64,000 nt of DNA from Seriola aureovittata (taxonomy: Eukaryota; Chordata; Actinopteri; Carangiformes; Carangidae). The notes beneath the pieces are model-generated. The model saw only the letters and a list, made by a program, of their open reading frames with translations, was not told the origin of the DNA and did not search any database. Both the position numbers and the translations under genes were made by a program. Location: the NCBI RefSeq assembly GCF_021018895.1, contig NC_079380.1, positions 2,600,736 through 2,664,735 on the forward strand. Direction: 5' to 3'. Below, one piece after another: positions 12,413-23,653 of this stretch (position 1 is its first letter; every line of letters starts with the position of its first letter).

Positions 12413-14391
12413 CTCCTGCTCACTGAATATGTTTTGAAATACTCCTGAGCCCCCGAGCTGGAGGTTTAATATCCGAGTTTGACTCTGAACTCGTGAATAT
12501 GAGCCCGTTTTACGACTTTCACCGCTGCGGTTGGAAATCTTGATCGATGATTTTCTCCGTATGACCTTAAAAATGAAAAAGATTAAGAATAAAAATCTGA
12601 TTAGGAGGAAGAATTAATGGTATTAGTGTCTTTTGCCTCGGCTCTCATTGGCATCTGTTGTCCAGTGGAAACCTCGTCTCTCCCTCCTCCAAAATGTCAA
12701 CTGCCAAGTGCCATGTATTTGTTTAGGGCGTATTTAATTGGCTTTGTAAAGGTTTCATCTGCAATAGGTTTTTAAATTGTTTCATAATCCCACGGCTTGT
12801 ATCATTTTCTCTAACAATAAAACAGCATGTGATGATTTAGCTCACGTTAAAACAGGAAAATGCCAGAAAAAAAAAAGGTTTATTTCTCCAAAAGCTGTTT
12901 GATCCACATAAGCAGAGATATAGTGGAGCGGTATATGACGGGTGTGAATCAGCAAAGGTTGGGGGTTAAATTCCCTATTCATGTTGCTCTGTCAAAAACC
13001 CGTCGGATCAAAGCGTCCGTGCTGTTATTTTATCCAGGAAAGTGTTTCCCATCTCCCTTAATTCATGACTGGTGACAGCAGTGAATGTGGCGCCCACTTC
13101 CCTCTAGTCTCTGCAGCACGAAATCACGGCGCCAGCCCTGTGACAGATAACACATACAAGACATTTACATCACTTACAAGTTCATGCATTTCCATAAAGA
13201 CTCCCTTGTCTTCTTCTTCTTCTTCTTCTTCTGGCTGCTTTAACATAAATAGCAGCTCTGTGCCCAAAGACGGACACTGCGAGGAAACCCAACGGGACCA
13301 AGAGAGTCACAGCACTTTAGACTTCAGAACGTGGGAGATATATAATGGATGCAGACGATATTTTCACCGTTTACCTGCAGGCTGCATGACGTGATATAAT
13401 GTGATCAGTGCAGACAGACTATATGTGGTTACAGCTCCATCAAAGTCACTTATCTCTTCCTTTATTTAATCCTCAAACTTTGCTGTGGGGGGTGGGGAGG
13501 TGAGAGAGAGAGAGAGAGAGAGCTTGTGTGTAAGTGTAGGTGGTGGTGGTGGTGTCAACACTAAACTTGTCAATTACGCACAACCAATAATCAATAATCA
13601 TAGAGAAAGACCAACACTTTATCATGACTTACACAAATGTCCTGTATGTATGAGCTGTCTGGAGTCTGCTGGTTAAATGTGTCACTTTCACTCTCCCTCT
13701 TAATACTGAAGATAACACCGAGTTTACAGGCAGCACTGTTGATTTTACAAGTCACATACATTTCTTAAAATTTAAAATGTGTTTATATTTTCCAGTGCTG
13801 CCATCCAGGCTGGAGAATAGCTGTCAGCAGGTGTAATTATAGTATCACAGTTTGATGTAATACGATGATGCAGGTGTAGAAATGATGAAATGTTCCTGTC
13901 CTCTCCTGTTCAAAAATGCGGGTGAATGATATTTCACAGGTGATTTATTGAAAAACGCCAAACATCTTTTCCTTCCACGCTTGTGTGAGAGAAGTTAACA
14001 TCTGTGTGTACTGGTGTTTATTCGTCTTAACTCTTTAATACTGCGTCTGTGCGGAGAGCAGCGGAGTAAATGACCTGTTGGTTTCAGTGACCGTTTTCAG
14101 AAATACGATAATATATAATAATATATTTACTTTTCATCGTTTGCACTGTTCCTATAATTAAAAGTCTGTGTCTGTCACTGAAGTCAGTCACTCAGCTGTG
14201 TTCTGATCTTCTTCCGCGCCGGATCATTTTTCTCTTTTAAAACTGTTTACGATCTGTTCGCGCCATCAAATATTCATGTGCACTTCAGTAAGTGCTCAGT
14301 AGATTTGTCTTTGTTATAGAAGAGTTTTCATAATGACTGGAGCGGCTGATGGTGCAGTTTGAATTCCTGATGTCTGAAGAGTAGTAGTAAA

Positions 14392-14393
<2 letters not shown>

Positions 14394-14458
<65 letters not shown>

Positions 14459-14535
14459 TTTATGTCCTCTTGTGGACACTTCAACCTGAACAGGTTCAGG
14501 GTTTATATATATATATATATCTATACCTATATAGG

Positions 14536-14572
<37 letters not shown>

Positions 14573-14594
14573 ATATATATATGTATATATATAG

Positions 14595-14651
<57 letters not shown>
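14394..14651. repeat. (GT)n followed by (AT)n block
   Basis: GT run at 14394-14457, then about 150 bp of AT/GTAT repeats (14503-14651) interrupted by one TAGGCCTA palindrome at 14532-14539. Confidence 0.95.
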
Positions 14652-14652
<1 letters not shown>

Positions 14653-15122
14653 GAATAAAGAATAAAATCATGAGTATCATCATAGTGTTATATCTAATAG
14701 GAGTGTTTACTGGCCCATTAGTTAACTGACCATTTAAAATCTGATAATCAATTAATTACTCAATAAATTAAGTTTGTCAATTATCAAATAAATATACCCC
14801 ATATTCTTTTTCAGCTCCAAAAATCTGAGGATTTGTTATTTTTGAATAATAATAAATTAATGATTAAAATGAATAAATGCAAATGGCATATTTTTGGTTT
14901 CTGATGGGACATAATAAGTAAGGTCTATATATGATGACCTCACTTTGGGGTTTGTTAAGAGACATTTTTCAGTATGTTTTGAGATCCATAGAATATATGA
15001 CTGTAAGAGTAATCAACAGATACTGGAGCTCTTTACCTATAAAACCAACAATAACAAGCTGTTTATACAGTAATGGAGTAATGGGCCAGTTACAGGTCAG
15101 GTCTATAGGCTGTGAGCTGCTT

Positions 15123-15395
15123 CCCGGACAGCAAAATTAAACTTCTGGCCCAACATAGGCCTGGTCCTCGGCCCGAGTCTGGCCCATATAAATCCACAAC
15201 TGGGTAGATTCCAGCTGTTGTGCTCTGGGATTTTCTTACAGCTGCAAGTATTTCTGTGTGTGCGCCAGAATTGGTCCAGATGTGGAAGTAGCATCTGACA
15301 GTCCTGCTGTACATGGGCCAGATTCGGGCGTATACTGGGCCAGGAGAAAACAAGCATGTGGCCCAAGTGTGGGCCGGATCATTTTGCTACCTGGG
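15123..15395. mobile_element. MITE-like element with terminal inverted repeats
   Basis: Left end CCCGGACAGCAAAAT (15123-15137) and right end ATTTTGCTACCTGGG (15381-15395) are inverted copies matching at 12 of 15 positions. The 273 bp interior is built from imperfect GGCCCA/TGGGCC units in both orientations and encodes nothing. This is the structure of a non-autonomous DNA transposon remnant. It ends about 140 bp before the hoxb8a exon 2 acceptor. No clear target-site duplication is visible. Confidence 0.6.
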
Positions 15396-15537
15396 TTGGT
15401 TTTTATGTAAAGGGCTAATACGAAGGGCGGTGACAAGCTAATGATCATGTGAAGATGTAAGAATGCAGATCTGTCTCTAATAGCCCCCCTCCACCATTTC
15501 TCCCCCCTCCCCTCCCTTCCCCCCACCGCCCCCCCAG

Positions 15538-15959
15538 TAGCTGCGGGCAGGAGGCGTGGCCGGCAGACCTATAGCCGCTACCAGACCCTGGAGCTGGAGA
15601 AGGAGTTCCTGTTCAACCCGTACCTGACCCGGAAACGCCGCATCGAGGTGTCGCACGCGCTGGCTTTGACAGAGAGGCAGGTGAAGATCTGGTTCCAGAA
15701 CCGGAGGATGAAGTGGAAGAAGGAGAACAACAAGGACAAGTTCCCCAGCAGCAAGAGCGAGCAGGAGGCGGTGGAGAGGGAAAGGAGGGAGAAGGAACTG
15801 CGGGAGGGCGGCGGAAGTGGAGGAGGAGGTGGAGAAGGTGGAGGAGGAGGAGGAGGAGGAGGAGGCTCGGTGGCGGTGGCGGTGGCGGTCGCGGGCACGG
15901 CGGCATCACAGGCCCCCGGGAGTGAGGATTGCTGCGAGAAAACCCACAAGCAAATGTAG
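15538..15959 (+). CDS. hoxb8a: Hoxb8a, exon 2 (homeobox)
   Basis: Encodes residues 145-284. The homeodomain is residues 149-208 (15549-15728), with recognition helix [17 protein letters not shown]. Hox8 hallmarks [19 protein letters not shown] are present. Position 39 is Ala (HALALTERQ) where Hox8 proteins normally have Gly. The 76-residue tail begins with the usual NKDKFPSSK. It then diverges into a Glu/Arg-rich stretch, a Gly tract broken by Ser and Glu, a Val-Ala repeat, and a new C terminus ending in HKQM. The protein is 284 residues against about 243-245 in mouse and zebrafish. The last 47 homeobox-spanning bases (15684-15730) are identical to hoxb6a. Confidence 0.96.
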
Positions 15960-16578
15960 GGAGGAAAGTAAAGAGGAAAGTTCATTAAGGGGGAGAAAGT
16001 TAAAGAGGTGGGGGACGAGGAGGGTATAAATGCTGGACAGGAAGGGATGAGGGTGGGTGGGGGGCTGTTTTTTGTCTTAATTGAGGCCATTGGACTGCCC
16101 CGCTGTCTCCGCGATCCAATCCATGGACAGAAACTTGAGTCTCCAAAATGGCGACTGGTGAGCTGGACTGAACTGAAGGGGCCTCGCGCCTCTGTCTGCT
16201 GACTGTGGAAACCGCGAAAAAAAAAATGATGCAATGAAGCAAGAACATGAACTTTGAAAAATAAAATTGATCGGGGGGAGGGGAGGGGGTCAATCCAAGT
16301 CAAACAAACATAGTCTAGCCTACTCTAGTGTTTAAAACAAACAAACAAAAAAAAGAAAGAAAAAACGATAGCTTCATTTCTTTGTGGAACAATTATCGTG
16401 GAAACATTTCTATATTGTTAGAAGTTTATCATTAACAATTTTATCTTTGGCAGCTGTATAGTTTTTAAGTTAAAAATGATGATGGTGCACTTTTTACTGT
16501 ACTTCTCACTTATATGTTGTTGTTGTTGTTCTGGTAATGATTGATGATGATGACGATGACGTAGCAATTAATGAAATT

Positions 16579-16600
16579 TCCAACAACATGAAACTGCCTA
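16579..16600 (+). promoter_or_regulatory. miR-196 target site in hoxb8a 3' UTR
   Basis: CCAACAACATGAAACTGCCTA fills 16580-16600 (read as two parts, CCAACAACATG and AAACTGCCTA). Against miR-196a it gives 20 Watson-Crick pairs plus two G:U pairs, at miRNA positions 5 and 22. This matches the deeply conserved miR-196 cleavage site known in vertebrate Hoxb8 mRNA. It confirms both gene identity and UTR extent. Confidence 0.93.
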
Positions 16601-16785
16601 TTTATGCCATTTTAGTGGGTCGGGTCTCTTTTTTACACACTCTAATTGTCGTTTTAGTTGTTTTTTTGATCGATGGTGTTTGTTTTATGTTGTCATCCTT
16701 TTTTCTCTTTTTGGGTAAAAAGCATGCGCACAGTTCAGATTTAAAAAAGAGAACATTCATAAAAATAAAAATGAGAAAAAAATGC

Positions 16786-16791
16786 AATAAA
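16786..16791 (+). terminator. Probable hoxb8a polyadenylation signal
   Basis: AATAAA, the second of two signals after the miR-196 site, followed by a T/G-rich stretch (ATGTTTTCTGCGTTTAATGT). Confidence 0.5.
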
Positions 16792-16810
16792 ATGTTTTCT
16801 GCGTTTAATG

Positions 16811-19800
16811 TGGAGAAGAGGAGAGAGGGATGATGTTATTACTGTTTTACTAGAAATAGGAGAAGAAGAGAAGTTGGTTCCTTTTGCTTTCCACTTCTTT
16901 TTAACCCGAGCCTACTCTCCATCCTTTCTATCTCCTCACTCTTCCCTCTTCCCCTCTTTTCCTCTTTCACCTCTTCTCCTCACCACCCTGTCATCCCCTC
17001 CCTCGTTTCCTCCTCCTCTCCTCTCTCTGTCAGCACCCAGACTGATAAAACAGTTCAGTTCAGCAGGCCAAACATTTAAGCCCTGACTCGGAAGTCCCTC
17101 CCACAACGCACACACACAGACACACACACACACACAATCCACATCCTATCCAAACATCACTTTATTTATGGCCTGGTCCTCCACCTCCACTTACATTATT
17201 ACCGGCCTGTATACACTGCCTTCCATCATCATCACGATGACGACTTGAGGTCGGATTGTTTCCATATGGGAGATCAAACGCACTGCTCGCGCACATTTAC
17301 ACATTCATATATATATCTTCATACGGTTTGGACTTGAGCTCGTGAGTCAGACTTTTTTTTAGCTGGAATCATCAGTTTTATCAAAGCACTGAATATTGGT
17401 CTGATCAAGTTGTCAGGCGATCATTAGGAAACAGATTCAAAGCGCGAGCAGTTTGACAGACAGATGCTGCAGATTTTACACACACACCGTTTTTCCATCA
17501 GGTGAAGACAGGCAGAGATGAGCACAGATGTGCACCTGCCAGTGAGTGAAGAGCCGAGTGACGCACGGTTCCAGCTACGTGGGTTTCTGAGTGTAGTTTA
17601 TAAAATAAAAGTCCAAAGTAACGTAATTCTGGAGCGTTTCTGCTGCAATACTCTTACAGTTGTTCTGCTTTCATTATATTTATGTTTTAACAAACTGATA
17701 TTGACAGCAACGATCATATTTGATTGTTAAAGGTCTCCTCAGCAGTTAGAATAGAGGACTCACCACGGACTGATTGAAAATGGGTTAAATAGATAGACTA
17801 CCCATTCTGTTCCTCTGCGCGCTGGGTCAAGCTCCAAAAACACTGGATTCTACATTTCCCACTATAGCTTTGTCATTAGACCCCCCCCCCCTCCATTTCC
17901 TTAATATCCGATACTTTTAAACTCCATACCTTCAGTTTTTCATGTCGCTTTTCTGTCAAAAAAATATATCTGAACCTCACAGCAGAGACAACCCTGATAT
18001 CCTCACACTGTGGAAACCTCCCTGTACGGACGGAAGATATTATACGACTGTTATTGTGAGATGAGTAGCGCTTCTTTTAACGAGCGAGCTGCCACTTAAA
18101 ATTGTCCAAACGCTTCTACTGACGCTTTATGGTTTGTTTTAATGACAACACTGTAAAAGATTTAAAAAAAAAAAAAAAAAAAAGAAGAAGAAGAAGAAGC
18201 ATGATACCAGACTTCGTCAGAGACAGAGAAATATAAGAGTATACTAGAATCAGACTCCAAAGTTAAATTAGGGGGCATAGGTTTCAGTTAGAACCCATCC
18301 CCTTACAATAACCACTACACATGAGGGATTCCTTCACTACTCGGAGACTTGACTCAGGATGATGCATCATGTAAGCAAATATATAATACAGGCGTTAAAA
18401 CTACATTTTGTCACTTTGAGAGTGCACACCATATACGTGCAGGCAGCTTGTTATGACACATAGCTTTATTGCTAAGAGACTTCTAGTCATGTGAGACAGC
18501 TTCAGTCTTTTCACCAAACGTCCCCAAAATCACATGTTTATGTTCAAGTGACAAGGCCCTCAAGCGGAGGTACAGACTTCAACCGGGAGAACAGCAGTCT
18601 CCATGGTGTTCACTTCCCTGTTCAAATCAATGGTCAGCCCTGTATCTTTTAACCATGAGGATGAAGGTCTTCTAACCTGAAGGCAGCCGCCACACATTTT
18701 AACTTAACTGGATCTTTCTTTAAATCTAATCAGGTTGTTTTGTGGTGCTTAAACATAACCAAACCTTTCACAGAGCATTGTCACATTATACAAGGATTAT
18801 TCATTCATTTATCGGATTATACTTTAATCTGTGGTATGTCTCCTGCTGCTGAGGAAGGCTCCTGTGGGTGTCATCAGAGGATAGAGACAAATGATCTTAT
18901 GGTCATTTAGGCTGAGAGAGCTTGTTGTCTAAACAACCAGACTACAACATTAAGTAAGAACGCAAAACCCCTGTCTTGGTTTATAGTAGGATACATTAGT
19001 TGTTCAGATTCTTAAAAAAGTCTGCCATTAATAAAACAACCAAAAAAAGAAATGACATGTAGTGAACTTGTATGTCTAGGGGCCAGGGCAGGTGTCCACC
19101 TTGAATCCAATTTTCAAATTTGGAAAACCAAAAGTTAAATCTTGTTTATTTTCACTTTGGAGTCCCATTTTTAAAATCACATCTGGCCAGAGGAAGTGGA
19201 CTAATCTCTGGTTATAGGAGAGCGGGGATGAGATGTCAAATCCACAGTTCCAGCTGGATGAACACTGATGCTGGACCTTTGGAAAACGTAAATGACTTTA
19301 TGGCACCGTGAGGACTGGGGGTTTGACGCACAATACACCCATGCTTTACAAACACATCTGCCTGTAGGAGTAAAATAAAAAAAATAAAATAAAATAAAAT
19401 AAAATAAAATAAAATAAAATAAAATAAAATAAAATAAAATAAAATAAAATAAAATAAAATGTTAACAGACCTTCTCTTTCAAATTCTGCAACTATTCCAC
19501 ATCCTTCCAGTTAGAAAGAAAAACTGTGGGTTTGTATGCTCACATAACTGCTCTCTGCTCTGTTAAACATTACATTCAGCACAGAGATTTTATCCCGCTG
19601 GACTCAGAGCTGCGTGGCGGGGAAAGGTCAGCGTCACGGGCACAGATCTTAGAGCGGCTGGGCAGGGTCCAGGACCAGGGAACAGACCTAATCAGACCAG
19701 GGGTGTTTTATCCAGAATGGGCCTGGAGACTGGTGGAGACACACACGAGCACTTACGCCCATATGATTTTTTCCCCTCTCCTCTGAACTTGTGATGAGTT

Positions 19801-20269
19801 TCTTCTCTGAAACATCAATCCTCAGTTGCTTCACCACCCACTCCGGTGTCTGGTTTTGTTTGCGTTTAAGATGGAACATTTCAAGGCTCAGGGCGCAGCG
19901 GTGAAAAATAATGAAGCTGTAATTCTTGGTGTTTTGACTATTAGTGGAATCAGTGTGGTGTTGTGCCTCTTGTAGCCGCAGCTGCTGCAGTCTTTCACTG
20001 GGAGCTTTACTGCAGAACGATTTTCAAAATGACACGTTTGACCGCTTCCACGCTGTTTACACGGTCTGCGCTGCAGTGACCGGACAGCGACGGCAGCCTG
20101 TGCAGTACAGTAGCTTACAGTTTGCTCTGCTTCGTGGGTCACTCTCTTTTGCATGTGTGCTCTCTAATGAGTCAGGATTAAATGTTGAAAACGCGGGAGA
20201 TCCATCTCTTCTTTTAGTCTCCTCGGCAACTTTACGCGCCATTTGTTTCAAGTCCGATCAATATCACAT
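16811..20269. other. Intergenic hoxb8a-hoxb7a
   Basis: Noncoding spacer. It holds a pyrimidine-rich block (16900-17040), (CA)n at 17108-17136, poly(A)/GAA at 18163-18200 and an AAAAT array. Unique sequence at about 17140-17700 includes a TTTATTTATGGCC core and TGATCAAGTTGTCAGG. No small gene or RNA was recognised. Confidence 0.6.
19371..19460. repeat. (AAAAT)n pentanucleotide array
   Basis: About 18 units of AAAAT/TAAAA, nearly perfect. Confidence 0.97.
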
Positions 20270-20494
20270 GTAATGATGTTTTCCGCCTTTAGTGGACAAC
20301 TTCACCCGCTTCCTCCCGCCCAGGCCCGTGAAAGGCTGGAGTCCGGGCTGGATGTTTTGGCAGCCTCAGCCGTTTTGTTTTCCAGCTTTATGCGCGCTCG
20401 GTGATTAGTGGACACGTTCCGAGCTGCTGGGTATTGATTGTATAATATAGACTGCACGCGCGTGCGTGTTTGTATGTATGCGTGCGTGTGTGTG

Positions 20495-20593
<99 letters not shown>

Positions 20594-20856
20594 TGCAGCG
20601 GTCACTCCCTGAGTGTTACAGCTAATTTCTCCTATTATAATCCTGCATCTGGAGGGAACCCCGCTCAGTCATTGGGCATCTTGGCATCACGTGAATCCGT
20701 AGTCACGTGGTCTGCCGGGTAATGGAAGGGAGGGGAGGAGGAGAGTGGGGAGGGGTGATTTTTGTGTGTGTGGGTAATTCTAGACAGTTATACTCCGCCA
20801 ATAATTCACTGCCGACATTAAACCGCCCCAGGTCCACAAATCAACAGCGCCAAATT
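20270..20856 (+). promoter_or_regulatory. hoxb7a: hoxb7a promoter and 5' UTR region
   Basis: A CpG-bearing block at 20280-20460 is followed by a 90 bp GT repeat. An inverted CCAAT (ATTGGG, near 20671) and two CACGTG E-boxes follow (20688-20693 and 20704-20709), spaced 16 bp. The final 50 bases before the ATG, including CCAGGTCCACAAATCAACAG, look like a Hox7 5' UTR. A TATA-like TGTATAATATAG lies near 20438. The start site is undetermined. Confidence 0.55.
20498..20589. repeat. (GT)n microsatellite in the hoxb7a promoter
   Basis: GT run of about 90 bp, 270 bp upstream of the hoxb7a ATG. Confidence 0.97.
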
Positions 20857-21469
20857 ATGAGTTCGCTCCACTTCGCCAACGCGCTGTTTCCCAAATACCA
20901 ACAAGCCGCTGCGAGCTGCTCCGCTCAGCTCTTCACAGACTCTTCAACTTCTCCCTCCCCGTCTTCCTCTGCTTGTCCTGCCGGGTCTTCTTCGTGCGCC
21001 CTCGCTTCCAGCGGATATCACCACCATCATGTCTCCAATGGGAGAAACAGCGGAAGACTCCCTTTCCCTCCCCCCTCCTCTTCTTCTTTTTCTCCCTCCT
21101 CCTCCTCCTCCTCCTCTTCCTCCTCCTTCCCCCCCTCCTCTACTTCCTTATGGTTCTGTTTGTCTCTTTCGGGACTGAACGGGAACAGCGGGGGCACTCA
21201 GCCCAGCACGCATCCTCTGAACCGCGCAGAAATCCGCACTGGAGGGGCTTACAGCGCGCCGGGAGCCGCACCGCCGTGCTCCTCTCTGCAGAGATGCGCC
21301 GCGGAGGAGCGGTTCCCCCGTCCGCCTCAGCTCTGCTCCTCGCTGGCCGCCAGGGCGCCTGAGCCGGCCTGCAGGATGCAGAGACGTTCGGAGCAGCAGC
21401 AGCAGCAGCAGCAGCAGCCTCAGCCAAACCAAGAGAGGCTACAGATTTACCCCTGGATGAGAAGCTCAG
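20857..21469 (+). CDS. hoxb7a: Hoxb7a, exon 1 (diverged)
   Basis: Encodes residues 1-204 plus one base. The start MSSLHFANALFPKYQ is recognisably Hox7 (usually MSSLYYANALFSKY), and the hexapeptide region is QIYPWMRSS (YPWM at 198-201). Between them the usual Hox7 blocks, for example a GLEPSSFNMHCAPFEQNLS-type motif, are missing. They are replaced by Ser-, Pro- and Gln-rich low complexity: a Ser run around residues 80-100 and eight Gln at 181-188. An in-frame ATG exists upstream at 20707, but MSSL is the family start. The donor is GTGAGG at 21470 (phase 1). Hoxb7 is a DNA-binding patterning factor; this copy appears to evolve fast. Confidence 0.9.
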
Positions 21470-22236
21470 GTGAGGAGTGGGCTGCGGGGGGGTTGTTATG
21501 AGCGGTGATGAGAGAACTTGTGAGGCCTCACAGGTGAGTTGGAGTAAGGGAGGGAGGGAGGGGCGGTGGGGTAATGTGTGGGTGGAGGTCGTGCTCTGTG
21601 TGTTTCGAGGGAGGGTGGGTGGGGGTGGAGGGTCTTTGGGACAGAGGGGGGTATTATTTCGACCCAATAATTACGTTAAGCGCTCTTTAAAGTGTTGGCC
21701 CGGTTGCGCAGCGGCCGCAGCCGGTAGCTGAACTATGCCTCTGTCCCAGCGTCTCTGTCACTGTTCTTTACAGCCTCTCTCTCTCTCTTTGCAGATCTTT
21801 TATGGCTGGGCGACCTCCATAAAACCATAGGCTAATTTAAGACTCGCTGAATATTCATTAGGTGGTATTGTTTTAAGAATTGGACAGGGGGGGCTGCGGT
21901 GTTACACCAAACCGTTTGAAAGTGAAGAAAGTCTTCCCTCTCTCCCGGTGTGAGCACGAGCTCTCGCTCATATTCAGTGTCTGACTCGGTTCAGCTCAGC
22001 CGCTCTGTCCTGATAGTCTTGTGTTTCTCTGTCAGTATACTCTGTGGCCCACTGAAAGCCCATTGTACTATTGTACAACACACAATCCGCTAATACTATA
22101 AACACTATAAATTAGCAGATGGGTTTGATCTGTGAATGGCTGCCCTTTCTGCGGATTGTAAAAGCGGCTTTGTGCGCCAGCAGCGGGATGGACGCTGAAT
22201 GGACGCGGGGCCTCGGAGCCTCGAACTACAACAAGC

Positions 22237-22238
<2 letters not shown>

Positions 22239-22302
<64 letters not shown>
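22239..22302. repeat. (CA)n microsatellite
   Basis: About 63 bp of pure CA. Confidence 0.97.
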
Positions 22303-22303
<1 letters not shown>

Positions 22304-22757
22304 CACAGCACAAAGAGCATTTTTATGCCTGCGTTAAAATAGTGAATGGTGGCGCGTCAAAAATGGGAAATATGGTGAGGGAGTGTTTGTGCTGAAAGTG
22401 AAGGAGACGTTGTTGGAACCTCAGAGGAGCCGCGCGCTAAAAGTCATTTATGTGACAAACGTGGAAAAACCTCCCAAACACTGTTTAAAGATAATCAGCT
22501 CATTCTGCGATGAAATGATTTTATTTCTTCTTCTACAGGGAAAAATTTGGCCTCAAACACACACTCCTAAAGAGGAGGGACCTGGTTTTCCTAAGAATAA
22601 TTTGCTTGTGTGTGTGTGTGTGTGTGTAGCAGTGTTTGTTAGTGCTTGTCATTTGAAGAGTTGTGATAAAGAGGATGAAAAGAAGAGAACTACATTATTA
22701 TAATATTATAAAAATATAATTAAAAACAATCAAATCAAATATAAAATAAAATACATC

Positions 22758-22809
22758 AAATATGTTTCCTCATATCTCGGTCATGAACGTGATATGAGGA
22801 AACATATTT
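22758..22809. other. Perfect 19 bp hairpin
   Basis: AAATATGTTTCCTCATATC (22758-22776) and its exact reverse complement (22791-22809) are separated by a 14-base loop that contains TCATGA. It lies in the hoxb7a intron. It could be an RNA hairpin, the core of a palindromic MITE, or an extrusion-prone palindrome. Its 52-base length is short for a microRNA precursor. Confidence 0.8.
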
Positions 22810-22995
22810 TTGGAAATGGGGGGTTATAGGCTATTAAAGAAAATTAGAGTCATTATTAATCATTTCTATAATAACGAAAGGAGAAAACAGAGGAAGGCAA
22901 ATAGAAAATATGTAATTAAAACACTCTCTCACACTCACACACACACTGAAAGGGAAAGCAAAAAGTATTTCTTTCTGTCAGCACTTCTATTATTT

Positions 22996-23048
22996 TCTCT
23001 CTCTCTCTCTCTCTCTCTCTCGTGTGTGTGTGTGTGTGTCTGTGTGTT

Positions 23049-23079
<31 letters not shown>

Positions 23080-23101
23080 CTGTGTGTATCTGTGTGTTTG
23101 T

Positions 23102-23146
<45 letters not shown>

Positions 23147-23187
23147 TGTGTGTCTGTGTGTGTCTGTGTGTGTCTGTGTGTGTGTGA
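22996..23187. repeat. (CT)n then interrupted (GT)n
   Basis: CT run at 22996-23020 continuing directly into about 165 bp of GT with TCTGTG and TTTGTG interruptions. Confidence 0.95.
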
Positions 23188-23337
23188 GATCGAACCAGCC
23201 AGCATGTATAACGAATTTATAGATTTTAATTTAGATCCGATTGCAGTCCAATGCGTCCGGAGATTATTGAAAGGAAAAGTCAAGTCCCGGATATTCCTGA
23301 TAACACATGACCGCTTATTAACGGAGGCATAGCTCGC

Positions 23338-23592
23338 TGTGTGTGTGTGTGTGTGTGTGTGCGTGTGCGTGTGCGCGCGCGCGCGTGTGTGTGTGTGTGA
23401 GCGACAGAATGTGGTCCACAGAGGTGGTGTTGGGGTCTGTGGCAGGTGTTTATGTTTGTGGACAGATTCTGTCATCGCGATAGTATAAAATTTAGTCAAG
23501 AGATTTTACAGGTGAGCTGAGCTCGTAGGTGGGTGTGGTCTGTCCCTTGAGCACTGATTACTCATGTAATAACTACTCTATACTACTCACAA

Positions 23593-23648
<56 letters not shown>

Positions 23649-23653
23649 CACAA
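23338..23653. repeat. (GT)n and (CA)n microsatellites
   Basis: GT/GC run at 23338-23399 with CGCGCG in its centre, and CA run at 23597-23653. Confidence 0.93.

Larger units (their letters stand above)
10343..15537 (+). other. hoxb8a: hoxb8a intron
   Basis: A 5.2 kb GT-AG intron with donor GTGAGG and acceptor polypyrimidine-CAG at 15535-15537. It is long for a Hox8 gene, whose intron is usually around 1 kb or less in mammals. It contains GT, GA and AT microsatellites, a 26-base G run, a CTT repeat near 13209 and a MITE-like element at 15123-15395. The unique GC-richer block at about 11640-12540 has several CpGs and could hold regulatory sequence. An alternative acceptor 3 bases downstream (TAG at 15540) would remove one codon. 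Confidence 0.9.
15960..16810 (+). other. hoxb8a: hoxb8a 3' UTR
   Basis: The UTR must extend past 16600 if the miR-196 site there is used. The first AATAAA is at about 16260. AATAAA also occurs at 16764-16769 and 16786-16791, the latter downstream of the miR-196 site. The end near 16810 is therefore inferred. Confidence 0.65.

Noticed and set aside
15578..16303. 241-codon antisense open frame over hoxb8a exon 2
   Set aside because: Mirror of the homeobox and Gly tract, with no recognisable protein features.
20707..20856. In-frame N-terminal extension of hoxb7a
   Set aside because: MSSL at 20857 is the invariant Hox7 start; the upstream codons look like 5' UTR.
21061..21180. Hidden short intron in hoxb7a exon 1 over the CTC/CTT tract
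   Set aside because: The tract is pyrimidine-rich but no AG acceptor follows it in a suitable place, and the frame stays open throughout.
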